Shown piece by piece: positions 8,295 through 15,826 of a stretch of DNA of 53,300 nucleotides (position 1 is the first letter of the stretch; each line of letters opens with the position of its first letter). The stretch is from Dehalococcoidia bacterium (GTDB taxonomy: Bacteria; Chloroflexota; Dehalococcoidia; SM23-28-2; RBG-16-64-32), in assembly GCA_030690405.1 (NCBI GenBank), contig JAUYGU010000050.1:1-53300 (forward strand), given 5' to 3'. Made by a program: the position numbers and the translations under genes. The notes under the pieces are model-generated. The model saw nothing but the letters and a program-made list of their open reading frames with translations. It searched no databases and was not told the origin of the DNA.

Positions 8295-9700
8295 GGCTGC
8301 TCCTCCTTCACGAACTGCCGGACCAGGGACCGGAAGTGCTCACCCCGGCGCTCGAAGTTGTCGTAGGCGTCGAAGCTCGCGCAGGCCGGCGAAAGGAGGA
8401 CGACGTCGCCGGCACGGGCGGCGGCGCGGGCGGCGGCCACCGCCTCCGCCAGCGTCTCCACTCGCTGGATACGAGGCGCTCGGCCGCGCTGCCCGGCGCC
8501 GGCTCCGCGCAGCGCCTCCGCCAGCTTCGGGGCGGCCTCCCCGAAGAGCACCACCGCCCGGCAGCGCCCGGCCGCCTCGGCGGCAAGCTCTTCCAGCGGC
8601 AGGTTCTTGTCGCGGCCGCCCAGCAGCAGCACCAGCGGCTCCTGGAACGACCGCATCCCCGCCAGCGTGCGTTCCGGCGTGGTGGCGATGCTGTCGTTGT
8701 AGTAGTCGGCGCCGTCCAGCGTGGCCACGCGCTCCAGCCGGTGCGGCACGCCGGCGAACGATTCGACGGCGGAGGCGATGGCACCCGGCGTGACGCCGCA
8801 GGCGCTGGCCACCGCCGCCGCGGCGACGGCGTTCTCGCGGTTGTGCGCCCCGCGCAGCCGGAGGGCCCCCAGCGAGAAGAGCGGCTTATCGTAGCGGCCG
8901 CGGCGGAAGCGGGCCTCGCCGTTGCGGACGTAGACGCCGTCGCCGGGAATCTCGGCGCCCAGGCTGAACCAGACGCGCGTCCCGGGGGCCTGGGCGGCCA
9001 TCGCCCGCGCCTCCGGGTCGTCGTATCCGAAGACGGCCACGTCGTCGGGCGCCTGGAAGCGGTAGATGTTGCGCTTCAGGTCCGCGTACCGCTCCCAGCT
9101 GAAGCGGTCCAGGTGGTTAGGCGTCACGTTCAGCAGACAGGCGACGTGGGGACTTCGCGAAGCCATCTGGAGCTGCGTGTGGCTCACCTCCAGCACCACC
9201 CAGGTGTAGGCCCGGATCTCCGGCAGGTGGTCCAGCAGCCCGATGCCGATGTTGCCGCCCACGAAGACCGGCTTCTCGTCCGCGCGGAACATCTCGCCCA
9301 GGAGAGCGGTGGTGGTTGTCTTGCCGCTGGAGCCCGTGACGCCGACGATCGGGCCGGGGCAGAGCTCCATGAACAGGGTGAGCATGGACCAGACGGGCAC
9401 GCCGCCGCGGCGGGCGTCCTCCAGCCCCGGCAGGTCCAGTGGCACCCCCTGCGAGACGAACACCGCGTCCGCGTCGCTCATCGTCCGCGGGTCGTTGCCG
9501 CCCAGGGAGAGGCGCACCGGCAGGTCCGCCACCTGCCGTACGCGCTCCGCCAGCCGCTTCCGCGGCCGGGCGTCGCTGACGGTCACCTCGGCGCCGCGAG
9601 AGGCCAGGTAGCGGACGGTGTCAACGCCCTCCACACCCAGCCCCACGACGGTGACCCGCTTATCGGCGAAATCCAGGTCGGACAGGCGGTCAAGGTTCAT
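8282..9700 (-). CDS. murD: UDP-N-acetylmuramoylalanine--D-glutamate ligase MurD
   Basis: MurD adds D-glutamate to UDP-MurNAc-L-alanine in the cytoplasm. The 472 residues show a Rossmann start (VTVVGLGVEGVDTV), the P-loop GVTGSSGKTTT (120-130), GGNIG, EVSHTQLQ in the place of the more common SSFQL, NVTPNHLDRF (191-200) and HRLE in the C-terminal domain followed by NDSIATTPE. Start ATG is one base after the mraY stop. The 3' end overlaps the proposed ftsW start by 13 bases and carries the AAGGAGG that would serve ftsW. Confidence 0.96.
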   Translation of the reverse strand: MNLDRLSDLDFADKRVTVVGLGVEGVDTVRYLASRGAEVTVSDARPRKRLAERVRQVADLPVRLSLGGNDPRTMSDADAVFVSQGVPLDLPGLEDARRGGVPVWSMLTLFMELCPGPIVGVTGSSGKTTTTALLGEMFRADEKPVFVGGNIGIGLLDHLPEIRAYTWVVLEVSHTQLQMASRSPHVACLLNVTPNHLDRFSWERYADLKRNIYRFQAPDDVAVFGYDDPEARAMAAQAPGTRVWFSLGAEIPGDGVYVRNGEARFRRGRYDKPLFSLGALRLRGAHNRENAVAAAAVASACGVTPGAIASAVESFAGVPHRLERVATLDGADYYNDSIATTPERTLAGMRSFQEPLVLLLGGRDKNLPLEELAAEAAGRCRAVVLFGEAAPKLAEALRGAGAGQRGRAPRIQRVETLAEAVAAARAAARAGDVVLLSPACASFDAYDNFERRGEHFRSLVRQFVKEEQPSLP

Positions 9701-9701
9701 G

Positions 9702-10667
9702 CTAGACCTCCAACGCCAGGATCGTGCCCACGGTCGCTCCCAGGATGCCGATTATCCAGAACCGCTGGACTACCTGCGGCTCGCTCCAGCCCAGCTTCTC
9801 GAAGTGGTGATGCAGCGGCGCCATGCGGAAGATCCGCTTGCCGCCGGTCAGCCGGTAGTACGCCACCTGTATGACGTCGGAGGCGCCCTCCAGGACGAAG
9901 ACAGCGCCGATGACCGGCAGGACGAGCCACTGGCCGGTCATGAAGGCGGCGGTCGCCAGCCCCCCACCCAGCGCCAGGGCGCCCGTATCGCCCATGAACA
10001 TCTGGGCAGGGTGGCTGTTGTACCAGAGGAACCCCAGCACGGCCCCGGCCACCGTGAAGCAGAACGTCGCCAGGTACGTCTGGTCCTGGACCAGCGCGAT
10101 GGCGCCGTAGGCGCCGAAGGCGATGGCGGACGTACCCGCCGCCAGGCCGTCCAGGCCGTCCGTGACGGCGACGCCGCCGGCGGTAAGGACGATTACCCCC
10201 ACCGCGATCGGGATGTACCAGGCGGCCAGGTCGTAGCGGCCGGCGTAGGGCACGTTGGCCGCGCTCAGATCCAGCCGGTCGTGGAGGCCGAAGGCGGCGG
10301 CGGCGCCGATGCCGACGAAGGCGACGAACTTCACCCGCTTGTTGAGCGCCTGAATGAGGCCGTTGCGGCCCTGCAGGGAGCCCAGGTCGTCCAGGAAGCC
10401 GAGCGCGCCCAGCGAGGCCATCACGGCCAGCGGCAGGCCTATGGAATGCCGGCCCACCAGGTTCGCGGCGGCGCTGAATACGATGACCGTGGCGAGGATG
10501 AGCAGCCCGCCCATCGTCGGCGTGCCCGCCTTCGTCTGGTGGCTCTCGGGCCCCCACTCGCTGATCTGCTTGCCCACCTTCAGGCGGCGCAGCAGCCCCA
10601 GGAAGGGCGTCCCCGCTATCGCAGTCGCTGCCAGCGTCATCGCTCCCACGCTCAGGGCATAGATCAT
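9702..10667 (-). CDS. mraY: Phospho-N-acetylmuramoyl-pentapeptide transferase MraY
   Basis: MraY is the integral membrane enzyme transferring phospho-MurNAc-pentapeptide to undecaprenyl phosphate, giving lipid I. The 321-residue protein has about ten hydrophobic segments and all signature stretches: KAGTPTMGG (47-54 region), FLDD (91-94), TDGLDGLA (169-176), MGDTGAL (225-231) and PLHHHFE (284-290). The catalytic aspartates in FLDD and the histidine triplet are present. Its ATG overlaps the murF stop as ATGA, and one base separates it from murD. Confidence 0.97.
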   Translation of the reverse strand: MIYALSVGAMTLAATAIAGTPFLGLLRRLKVGKQISEWGPESHQTKAGTPTMGGLLILATVIVFSAAANLVGRHSIGLPLAVMASLGALGFLDDLGSLQGRNGLIQALNKRVKFVAFVGIGAAAAFGLHDRLDLSAANVPYAGRYDLAAWYIPIAVGVIVLTAGGVAVTDGLDGLAAGTSAIAFGAYGAIALVQDQTYLATFCFTVAGAVLGFLWYNSHPAQMFMGDTGALALGGGLATAAFMTGQWLVLPVIGAVFVLEGASDVIQVAYYRLTGGKRIFRMAPLHHHFEKLGWSEPQVVQRFWIIGILGATVGTILALEV

Positions 10668-12025
10668 GGCGCCACCAGGGCGTCGACTACTGTCTCCAGG
10701 GCTACCGCCCGCGAGGCCTTCACCAGGACGTAATCGCCCGCCTTCAGCTCGTCGCGGAGGACCGGCACGGCGTCGGCGGGCGAGTTGAAGAAGCGCGTCT
10801 CAGCCGCGCCCGCCGCGACGGCCACCTCGAACAGCGGCCGCGCTCGCTCGCCGACGACGAGGATGAGGTCGGCGCAGGCGGCGGCGCGCTCGCCTACCTG
10901 GCGGTGGCCTTCCTCCTCGGCGGCGCCCAGCTCACGCATCTCGCCCAGGACGGCGATGCGCCGTCCTGGCAGCGCCGCCAGCAGGTCGAGCGTGGCGAGC
11001 ATGGACTGGGGGCTGGCGTTGTAGCTGTCGTCCAGGATGGTGGCGCCGCTGGACGCCTGCCGCACGCGCAGGCGCAGGTCGGGCCGGGCCTGTCGCAGGG
11101 CGCCGGCGATCTCGGCCAGGGAGAGCCCTTCGCTCAGAGCGACGGCGGCGGCCGCCAGCGCAGGGTAGACGTGGTGCAGGCCGGGCAGCGGTGTCTCCAC
11201 CGCCACCGACTCTCCGCCGTAGGACAGGCGGAACGAGATCCCCTCCAGGCCGCGGCCCCGCAGGTCGGCGGCGCGCACATCGCACTGGGAGGACTGTCCG
11301 TAGAGGAGAACGCGCGCCTTCGTGCGTGTGGCCATGGCGGCGACCTGCGGGTCGTCGCCGTTGAGGACGGCCAGGCCGCCGGACGGCAGCGCCTCCACGA
11401 GCTCCGCCTTGGCGGCGGCGATGGCGCCCATGGAGCCGAGCCGCTCAAGGTGCACCGGGCCGACGTTGGTGACGACCCCGGTCTGCGGCGCGGCGATCCG
11501 GCATAGCAGATTGATCTCCCCGGGCCCGTACATCGCCATCTCCAGCACGGCGCGCTCGTGCTCCTCGCTGAGATAGAGCAGCGTGAGGGGCAGGCCGATC
11601 TCCGTGTTCAGGTTGTCGGGGCTCTTCAGCACCCGGTAGCGGGCAGCCAGGACGGCGGCGATCAGCTCCTTGCAGGTCGTCTTGCCGACGCTGCCCGTGA
11701 CGCCGATGACGCGGACGTCATGGCAGGCGCGCCAGTAGGCGGCCAGCCGTTGAAGGGCGGAGAGCGCGTCGCTGACGTGGAACACGGCGACGTCGTTCGG
11801 GGCCTCCCACGGTCGCTCCACCACCAGCCCCGCCGCCCCCCTCTCCAGCGCCTCGGCGATGAAGTCGTGGCCGTCGCGGCGCTCGCCGTGGAGGGCGAAG
11901 AAGAGGTCACCCTTCTCCACCCGGCGGGAGTCGATGACGGCGCGACTGAAGCTGCGGTCGGCCGGGCCGCGCCCGTCGACCAGGAGTTCAGCCGTCCCCT
12001 GAACTACGCTGTCCACCGCGAGCAT
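10664..12025 (-). CDS. murF: UDP-N-acetylmuramoyl-tripeptide--D-alanyl-D-alanine ligase MurF
   Basis: MurF adds the D-Ala-D-Ala dipeptide to the UDP-MurNAc tripeptide. The 453-residue protein has the MurE/F N-terminal pattern SRAVIDSRRVEKGDLFFAL, the P-loop GVTGSVGKTTCKE (108-120), EMAMYGPGEI, NVGPVHLERLG and DDSYNASPQSM typical of MurF rather than MurE. The start ATG lies 22 bases after ftsI. In most dcw clusters murE stands in that gap; here it is absent, so this Mur ligase directly follows ftsI. Confidence 0.96.
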   Translation of the reverse strand: MLAVDSVVQGTAELLVDGRGPADRSFSRAVIDSRRVEKGDLFFALHGERRDGHDFIAEALERGAAGLVVERPWEAPNDVAVFHVSDALSALQRLAAYWRACHDVRVIGVTGSVGKTTCKELIAAVLAARYRVLKSPDNLNTEIGLPLTLLYLSEEHERAVLEMAMYGPGEINLLCRIAAPQTGVVTNVGPVHLERLGSMGAIAAAKAELVEALPSGGLAVLNGDDPQVAAMATRTKARVLLYGQSSQCDVRAADLRGRGLEGISFRLSYGGESVAVETPLPGLHHVYPALAAAAVALSEGLSLAEIAGALRQARPDLRLRVRQASSGATILDDSYNASPQSMLATLDLLAALPGRRIAVLGEMRELGAAEEEGHRQVGERAAACADLILVVGERARPLFEVAVAAGAAETRFFNSPADAVPVLRDELKAGDYVLVKASRAVALETVVDALVAP

Positions 12026-12047
12026 CGTCTATATCTTGCCGATCGTC

Positions 12048-13790
12048 CTATCTCCGCACGAGGTCCGCTTCCAGGGGCGGGATCTTGAAGTAGGCCAGCG
12101 CCGCCTGAGCGATACGGTTGAACGCCGGCGCCGCCACCACGGTGCCCCATGGTACGTCCTTCGGTTCGTCGATCTTCACCAGTATCACCAGTTGAGGGTC
12201 CTCCAGCGGCGCGACGCCTATGAAGGACGAGATGTACGTCCCCTTGTAGGTGCCGGTGCCGGAGGCGATGTTGGCTGTGCCCGTCTTGCCTCCGACCTTG
12301 TAGCCCTGGATGTCCAGGTAGCTCCGTGGGATCCCCTGCACTACAACGCCCATCATGTCCAGCAGGGTGCGGGCGGTGTCCGCGCTGACTACCTGGCGGG
12401 CGACCTCCGGCTCGGACACCTGCTTGTCGTGGGGCCCGATTATCTCCCTGACCAGCATCGGCTTCATGAGCTTGCCTTCGTTGGCCAGGGCGGCGACGGC
12501 CATCACCATCTGCAGCGGGGTGATGCTGATCCCCTGGCCGAAGCTGTTGGTCGCCATGTCCACCGACCGCCAGTTCTCGGGGTCGTTATCAGGCGTGCGG
12601 ACGCGCCCGCCGACCTCGCCGCCGAGGCCGGAGCCGGTGGGCTCTCCAAAGCCGAACTTGAAGACGTAATCGTAGAACCGCTCTGGGCCCGCCTGCTGGG
12701 CCAGCCAGGCGGCGCCCGTGTTGAGGCTCTTGGCCAGGATCTGCATCACGGTCTGGGAGCCGTTGGCGCTGAGGTCCCAGTTGCGGATGGTCCAGCCGTC
12801 GGCTTTGACTACGCCGGAGTCGAACCACCAGGTGTTCGGGTTCACCAGCCCCAGGTCCACGGCGGCCGCGGTGGTGATCAGCTTGAACACGGAGCCCGGC
12901 TCGTATTGGTCCGTGATCGCCCGGTTGCGGAAGAGGGCTAGCTTCGACTCATCGCTCAGGTCGGGCTTCGTGAGGTCAAACGTCGGGCGGCTCGCCATCG
13001 CCAGGATCTCGCCGGTCTTCGGCTGCACAGCGATGATCGTGCCGCCGCTCGCCTCGTGCTCCTTGATCGCCCGGTCCAGCTCCTGCTCCGCTATCCTCTG
13101 GACGAACCGGTCGATCGAGAGGACGGCCTGCGACCCGGGCTGCGGGTCGCGCTCACTGTGATTGCCGAGGGCGAGCTGATTACCGAGTCCGTCGCGCTCG
13201 AAGATGACGGTGCCCCGGGCGCCACCGACCAGAGACTCGATGTCAGCCTCCAGGCCGGTGAGGCCGGTGTTGTCCTGCCCCACGAACCCGAGGAGTTGCG
13301 CTGCCAGGTTCCCCTCCGGGTGGACGCGGGTGCTGCCGCGCAGGAGCCGCACTCCCCGCAGGCCCAGTTCGCGGATCTTGGCCGCCGCTTCGAAGTCGAG
13401 GCTGCGCGCCACCGCGATCTCATATATCTCCGCCGCCTCAACCTCACTCACCATCTCCTGGGGGTCGCCTTTTGTCACCGCCGCGATCGCGGCGGCGGCC
13501 TCGGCGGCCGCCTTGCTGTCCTTCCAGGACTTCACCTCCACCATCACGTCATAGGTGTCCTTGCTGGCGGCCAGCGGGTAGCCGTTGCGGTCCAGGAGGG
13601 CGCCGCGGCGCCCGGTCACCGTTTCCTTGGCCACGTGGATGTCCCGGGCCTCCGCCGCGTAGTGGCTGTGGTCGAGCACCTGGAGCTGAACGAGCCGGGC
13701 GACGAGCCCGACGGCGGCGAACGTGATGACCATCACCACGGCCCCTAGCCGCCAGCTCGCTCCCCGCTTGCGCGATTTTTTGGAGGCCAT
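12048..13790 (-). CDS. ftsI: Septal transpeptidase FtsI / penicillin-binding protein 2-type
   Basis: This is a class B penicillin-binding protein that cross-links septal peptidoglycan. The 580 residues comprise a short basic cytoplasmic tail, one membrane helix (about 14-38), a dimerisation domain beginning with TGRRGALLDRNG (59-70), and a transpeptidase domain. The transpeptidase domain has the active-site EPGSVFK (serine 300), SLN (355-357) and KTGT (502-505). No C-terminal PASTA repeat is present; the protein ends soon after the transpeptidase domain. Start ATG is preceded by AGGGG. Location after ftsL and before murF supports FtsI/PBP3 identity over an elongation PBP2. Confidence 0.95.
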   Translation of the reverse strand: MASKKSRKRGASWRLGAVVMVITFAAVGLVARLVQLQVLDHSHYAAEARDIHVAKETVTGRRGALLDRNGYPLAASKDTYDVMVEVKSWKDSKAAAEAAAAIAAVTKGDPQEMVSEVEAAEIYEIAVARSLDFEAAAKIRELGLRGVRLLRGSTRVHPEGNLAAQLLGFVGQDNTGLTGLEADIESLVGGARGTVIFERDGLGNQLALGNHSERDPQPGSQAVLSIDRFVQRIAEQELDRAIKEHEASGGTIIAVQPKTGEILAMASRPTFDLTKPDLSDESKLALFRNRAITDQYEPGSVFKLITTAAAVDLGLVNPNTWWFDSGVVKADGWTIRNWDLSANGSQTVMQILAKSLNTGAAWLAQQAGPERFYDYVFKFGFGEPTGSGLGGEVGGRVRTPDNDPENWRSVDMATNSFGQGISITPLQMVMAVAALANEGKLMKPMLVREIIGPHDKQVSEPEVARQVVSADTARTLLDMMGVVVQGIPRSYLDIQGYKVGGKTGTANIASGTGTYKGTYISSFIGVAPLEDPQLVILVKIDEPKDVPWGTVVAAPAFNRIAQAALAYFKIPPLEADLVRR

Positions 13791-13801
13791 TGTTGATACC
13801 C

Positions 13802-14233
13802 CTACGGCAAGGGTAGCCAGTCCAATAGCTGCTCCCAGATGCTGGGTCCGGCCTGCTTCTCATCCGTTTTCGGCGGCAGGTAGCGGCTGGGAAGCGTTCG
13901 CGGCTCGGGCGCCGCCGCCTCCACAGCGATGTAGCGGGTCTCCTTCGGCTCCGCCATCTTAAGCTCGGTCCGGGCCTTCTTCTCTATGCGGTCCAGGCTG
14001 GCCATCGTGGCAACTTCCAGCTCCAGCTCCTGGGTCCTCGCCTGCCAGTCGGCTCGCTCCTGCTCCAGGCGGTGGACGTTGCCGTTGGTGCTGGTGGCGA
14101 CGGCCGATTGGACCAGCGGGATCAGGGCGGCGGCGCCTATCACCAGCGCCGCGATGATCAGCAGCGTCGGCATGCTGGGAGAGCGCAGGAGCTCCGGGAG
14201 GAGGTGTCTGCCGGTCCTCGGTACGGATGCCAA
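13802..14233 (-). CDS. ftsL: FtsL-like cell division protein
   Basis: A 143-residue bitopic protein with a basic N-terminus, one membrane helix (about residues 22-42) and a coiled-coil stretch (about 50-95, HRLEQERADWQARTQELE), ending in a proline-rich tail. This is the layout of FtsL/DivIC proteins, which bridge FtsQ and FtsW/FtsI. Primary sequence of this family is poorly conserved, so the call depends on architecture plus its place between rsmH and ftsI. The start is TTG (14231-14233) with GGAGG five bases upstream. The gap to rsmH is ten bases. Confidence 0.85.
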   Translation of the reverse strand: MASVPRTGRHLLPELLRSPSMPTLLIIAALVIGAAALIPLVQSAVATSTNGNVHRLEQERADWQARTQELELEVATMASLDRIEKKARTELKMAEPKETRYIAVEAAAPEPRTLPSRYLPPKTDEKQAGPSIWEQLLDWLPLP

Positions 14234-14243
14234 TTCGTCCTCC

Positions 14244-15191
14244 CTACAGCTTCTCGGCCGCCCGCAGGCGGGCGCTTCGGCTTCGCCGGTTGGCCGCGAC
14301 CTCCGCCGGCGACGGACGCACGGCCCCCCGCGTCACGTCGCGCAGGGAGGCGCTGTGCCCGCAGGCGCAGGACGGCGCCTCCGGCGGGCAGACGCAGTCT
14401 CTGGATTCACGGCGGATGAACTGCTTGACGATTCGGTCCTCTAAGGAGTGGAAGGCAAGTGCTACCAGACGGCCACCGTGGCCCAGCACCTCCACCGCCT
14501 GCCCCAGGGCGGTGGTGAGGGCGCCCAGCTCGTCGTTCACGGCGATGCGGAGGCCCTGGAAGGTGCGCGTCGCGGGGTGGATGCGGCGGCGGGGCCCGCC
14601 GGCGGCCGCGGCGACCACCGAGGCCAGCTCCAGCGTCGTGCCCAGCGGCCGGGCGCGGACGATGGCGCGGGCGATGCGCCTGCTGGCCGGCTCCTCCCCG
14701 TAGCGCCAGATGATGTCGGCCAGTTCGCGTTCGTCGTAGGAATTCACTATGTCGTGGGCGGTCACGGCCTGGCTCGCCCCGAAGCGCATGTCCAGCGGGG
14801 CATCCGTCTGAAAGCTGAAGCCGCGCTCGTCGTCGCCGAGTTGGTACGAGGAGACGCCCAGGTCGAACAGCACCCCGTGCACCGGGACGAACTCCGCTCT
14901 GCCGCAGACGGCGGCCAGGTCGCGGAAGTTGGCGTGCACCAGGAGCGTGGAGCCGGCGAACGGCTGGAGGCGCACCCGCGCGATCTCCAGCGCGCTTTCG
15001 TCGGCGTCAATGCCAAGAAGTAGGCCGCCGGGGGCGGCGGCCTCCAGAATGGCCAGGGAGTGGCCACCGCCGCCCACCGTGCAGTCTACGTATCGGCCGC
15101 CGGGCTGGACAGACAGGTAACGCACGACCTCCTCCACCTTGACCGGAGCGTGGATCTGGGTCTCGTTAGGGGGCAAGATTTTTGCAACCAC
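14244..15191 (-). CDS. rsmH: 16S rRNA (cytosine-1402-N4)-methyltransferase RsmH (MraW)
   Basis: RsmH is a cytoplasmic SAM-dependent enzyme that methylates N4 of C1402 in the ribosomal P site. Motifs are HAPVKVEEVVRYL at the start, the SAM-binding VDCTVGGGGHS (about residues 35-45), LFDLGVSSYQL, RGFSFQTDAPLDMR, RTFQGLRIAVN and AFHSLEDRIVKQF. I use the GTG at 15189-15191 (315 residues, the family's normal length). The frame is open to 15290, but the extra 33 residues overlap mraZ and are not family-like, while AAGGGG lies just before this GTG. The gene starts eight bases after the mraZ stop. Confidence 0.95.
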   Translation of the reverse strand: MVAKILPPNETQIHAPVKVEEVVRYLSVQPGGRYVDCTVGGGGHSLAILEAAAPGGLLLGIDADESALEIARVRLQPFAGSTLLVHANFRDLAAVCGRAEFVPVHGVLFDLGVSSYQLGDDERGFSFQTDAPLDMRFGASQAVTAHDIVNSYDERELADIIWRYGEEPASRRIARAIVRARPLGTTLELASVVAAAAGGPRRRIHPATRTFQGLRIAVNDELGALTTALGQAVEVLGHGGRLVALAFHSLEDRIVKQFIRRESRDCVCPPEAPSCACGHSASLRDVTRGAVRPSPAEVAANRRSRSARLRAAEKL

Positions 15192-15199
15192 CTTTCCCC

Positions 15200-15622
15200 T
15201 TATTCCAGCGACTCCAGTTCGGTGGCGTAGGTCGCTTCTACCTGTTCTAGCTCCTTCTCCCACCGGTCGCGGTTCCAAACCTCCAGGCATTCACCGCGGC
15301 CGTAGACGACGACCGCCCCGTTAAGGTGGGTGGCCTCTCGGAGCTGTGCCGGAATCAGGATGCGACCCTGAGCGTCCAGCTCGGCGTCCCAGGAACGGCC
15401 GAATAACCTGCGTCGCAGCCGTCGACCTTTCAGATGCGACGCTGGCTCGGCCTTCACCAGATTGGATATCTCCTCGAAGCCGTCCTCGTTGTACACCTCC
15501 ACGCAGCCTTCGGGGCTGAGCGTGAGCACGACCCCCGCCACGAACTCGTGGCGGTAGCGCGCCGGGATTGCTACCCGGCCGCGGTCGTCCACCGTATGCT
15601 CGTAAGTACCCCTAAAGGCCAT
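15200..15622 (-). CDS. mraZ: Transcriptional regulator MraZ
   Basis: MraZ is an AbrB/SpoVT-fold DNA-binding protein that represses its own dcw operon in E. coli. From the ATG at 15620-15622 it has 140 residues with the two expected half-repeats, DDRGRVAIPARYR (12-24) and DAQGRILIPAQLR (83-95), each containing the conserved D-x-x-GR-[IV]-x-[IL]-P core. The frame is open upstream to 15745, but that part is the 5' untranslated region carrying the operator repeats and is unlike MraZ. It is first in the operon; a promoter and three operator boxes lie 100-150 bases upstream. Confidence 0.96.
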   Translation of the reverse strand: MAFRGTYEHTVDDRGRVAIPARYRHEFVAGVVLTLSPEGCVEVYNEDGFEEISNLVKAEPASHLKGRRLRRRLFGRSWDAELDAQGRILIPAQLREATHLNGAVVVYGRGECLEVWNRDRWEKELEQVEATYATELESLE

Positions 15623-15719
15623 ATCGTCCGTTCGCCCTTCAAACTGGAGGGACGGCTGTGCTAATATGGGCCTGCTCGCTGCCGGCAGGCGTGAGCTGAA
15701 TAGCGGAACTGGGAGAAAG

Positions 15720-15745
15720 CCCCACTCCTCCCCACTTCGCCCCAC
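15720..15745 (-). promoter_or_regulatory. Predicted MraZ operator: three GTGGGG boxes at 10-bp spacing
   Basis: On the minus strand the hexamer GTGGGG occurs three times, at 15740-15745, 15730-15735 and 15720-15725, with four-base spacers CGAA and AGGA. The known E. coli MraZ site is three TGGGN repeats separated by five bases, which gives the same 10-bp period. The array covers the predicted transcription start, where a repressor would block initiation. Confidence 0.85.
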
Positions 15746-15773
15746 AGCATACCATCCGCGTGGGTATTGTCAA
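15746..15773 (-). promoter_or_regulatory. Sigma-70-type promoter of the dcw operon
   Basis: On the minus strand a perfect -35 box TTGACA (15768-15773) and a -10 box TATGCT (15746-15751) are separated by 16 bases. Transcription would start near 15739, giving a 5' untranslated region of about 115 bases before the mraZ ATG. The box quality and the adjoining MraZ repeats make this the likely main promoter for the downstream 15-gene cluster. Confidence 0.8.
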
Positions 15774-15826
15774 GTGCTTATGCAATATTTCCCCCGCCAA
15801 TTTGGGAACTCTCTCCTCCCCTAGAT

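Noticed and set aside
15774..15826. Plus-strand promoter for the MogA-Mug fusion gene
   Set aside because: AT-rich stretches (TATGCAATATTT) occur, but no -35/-10 pair with proper spacing could be found.
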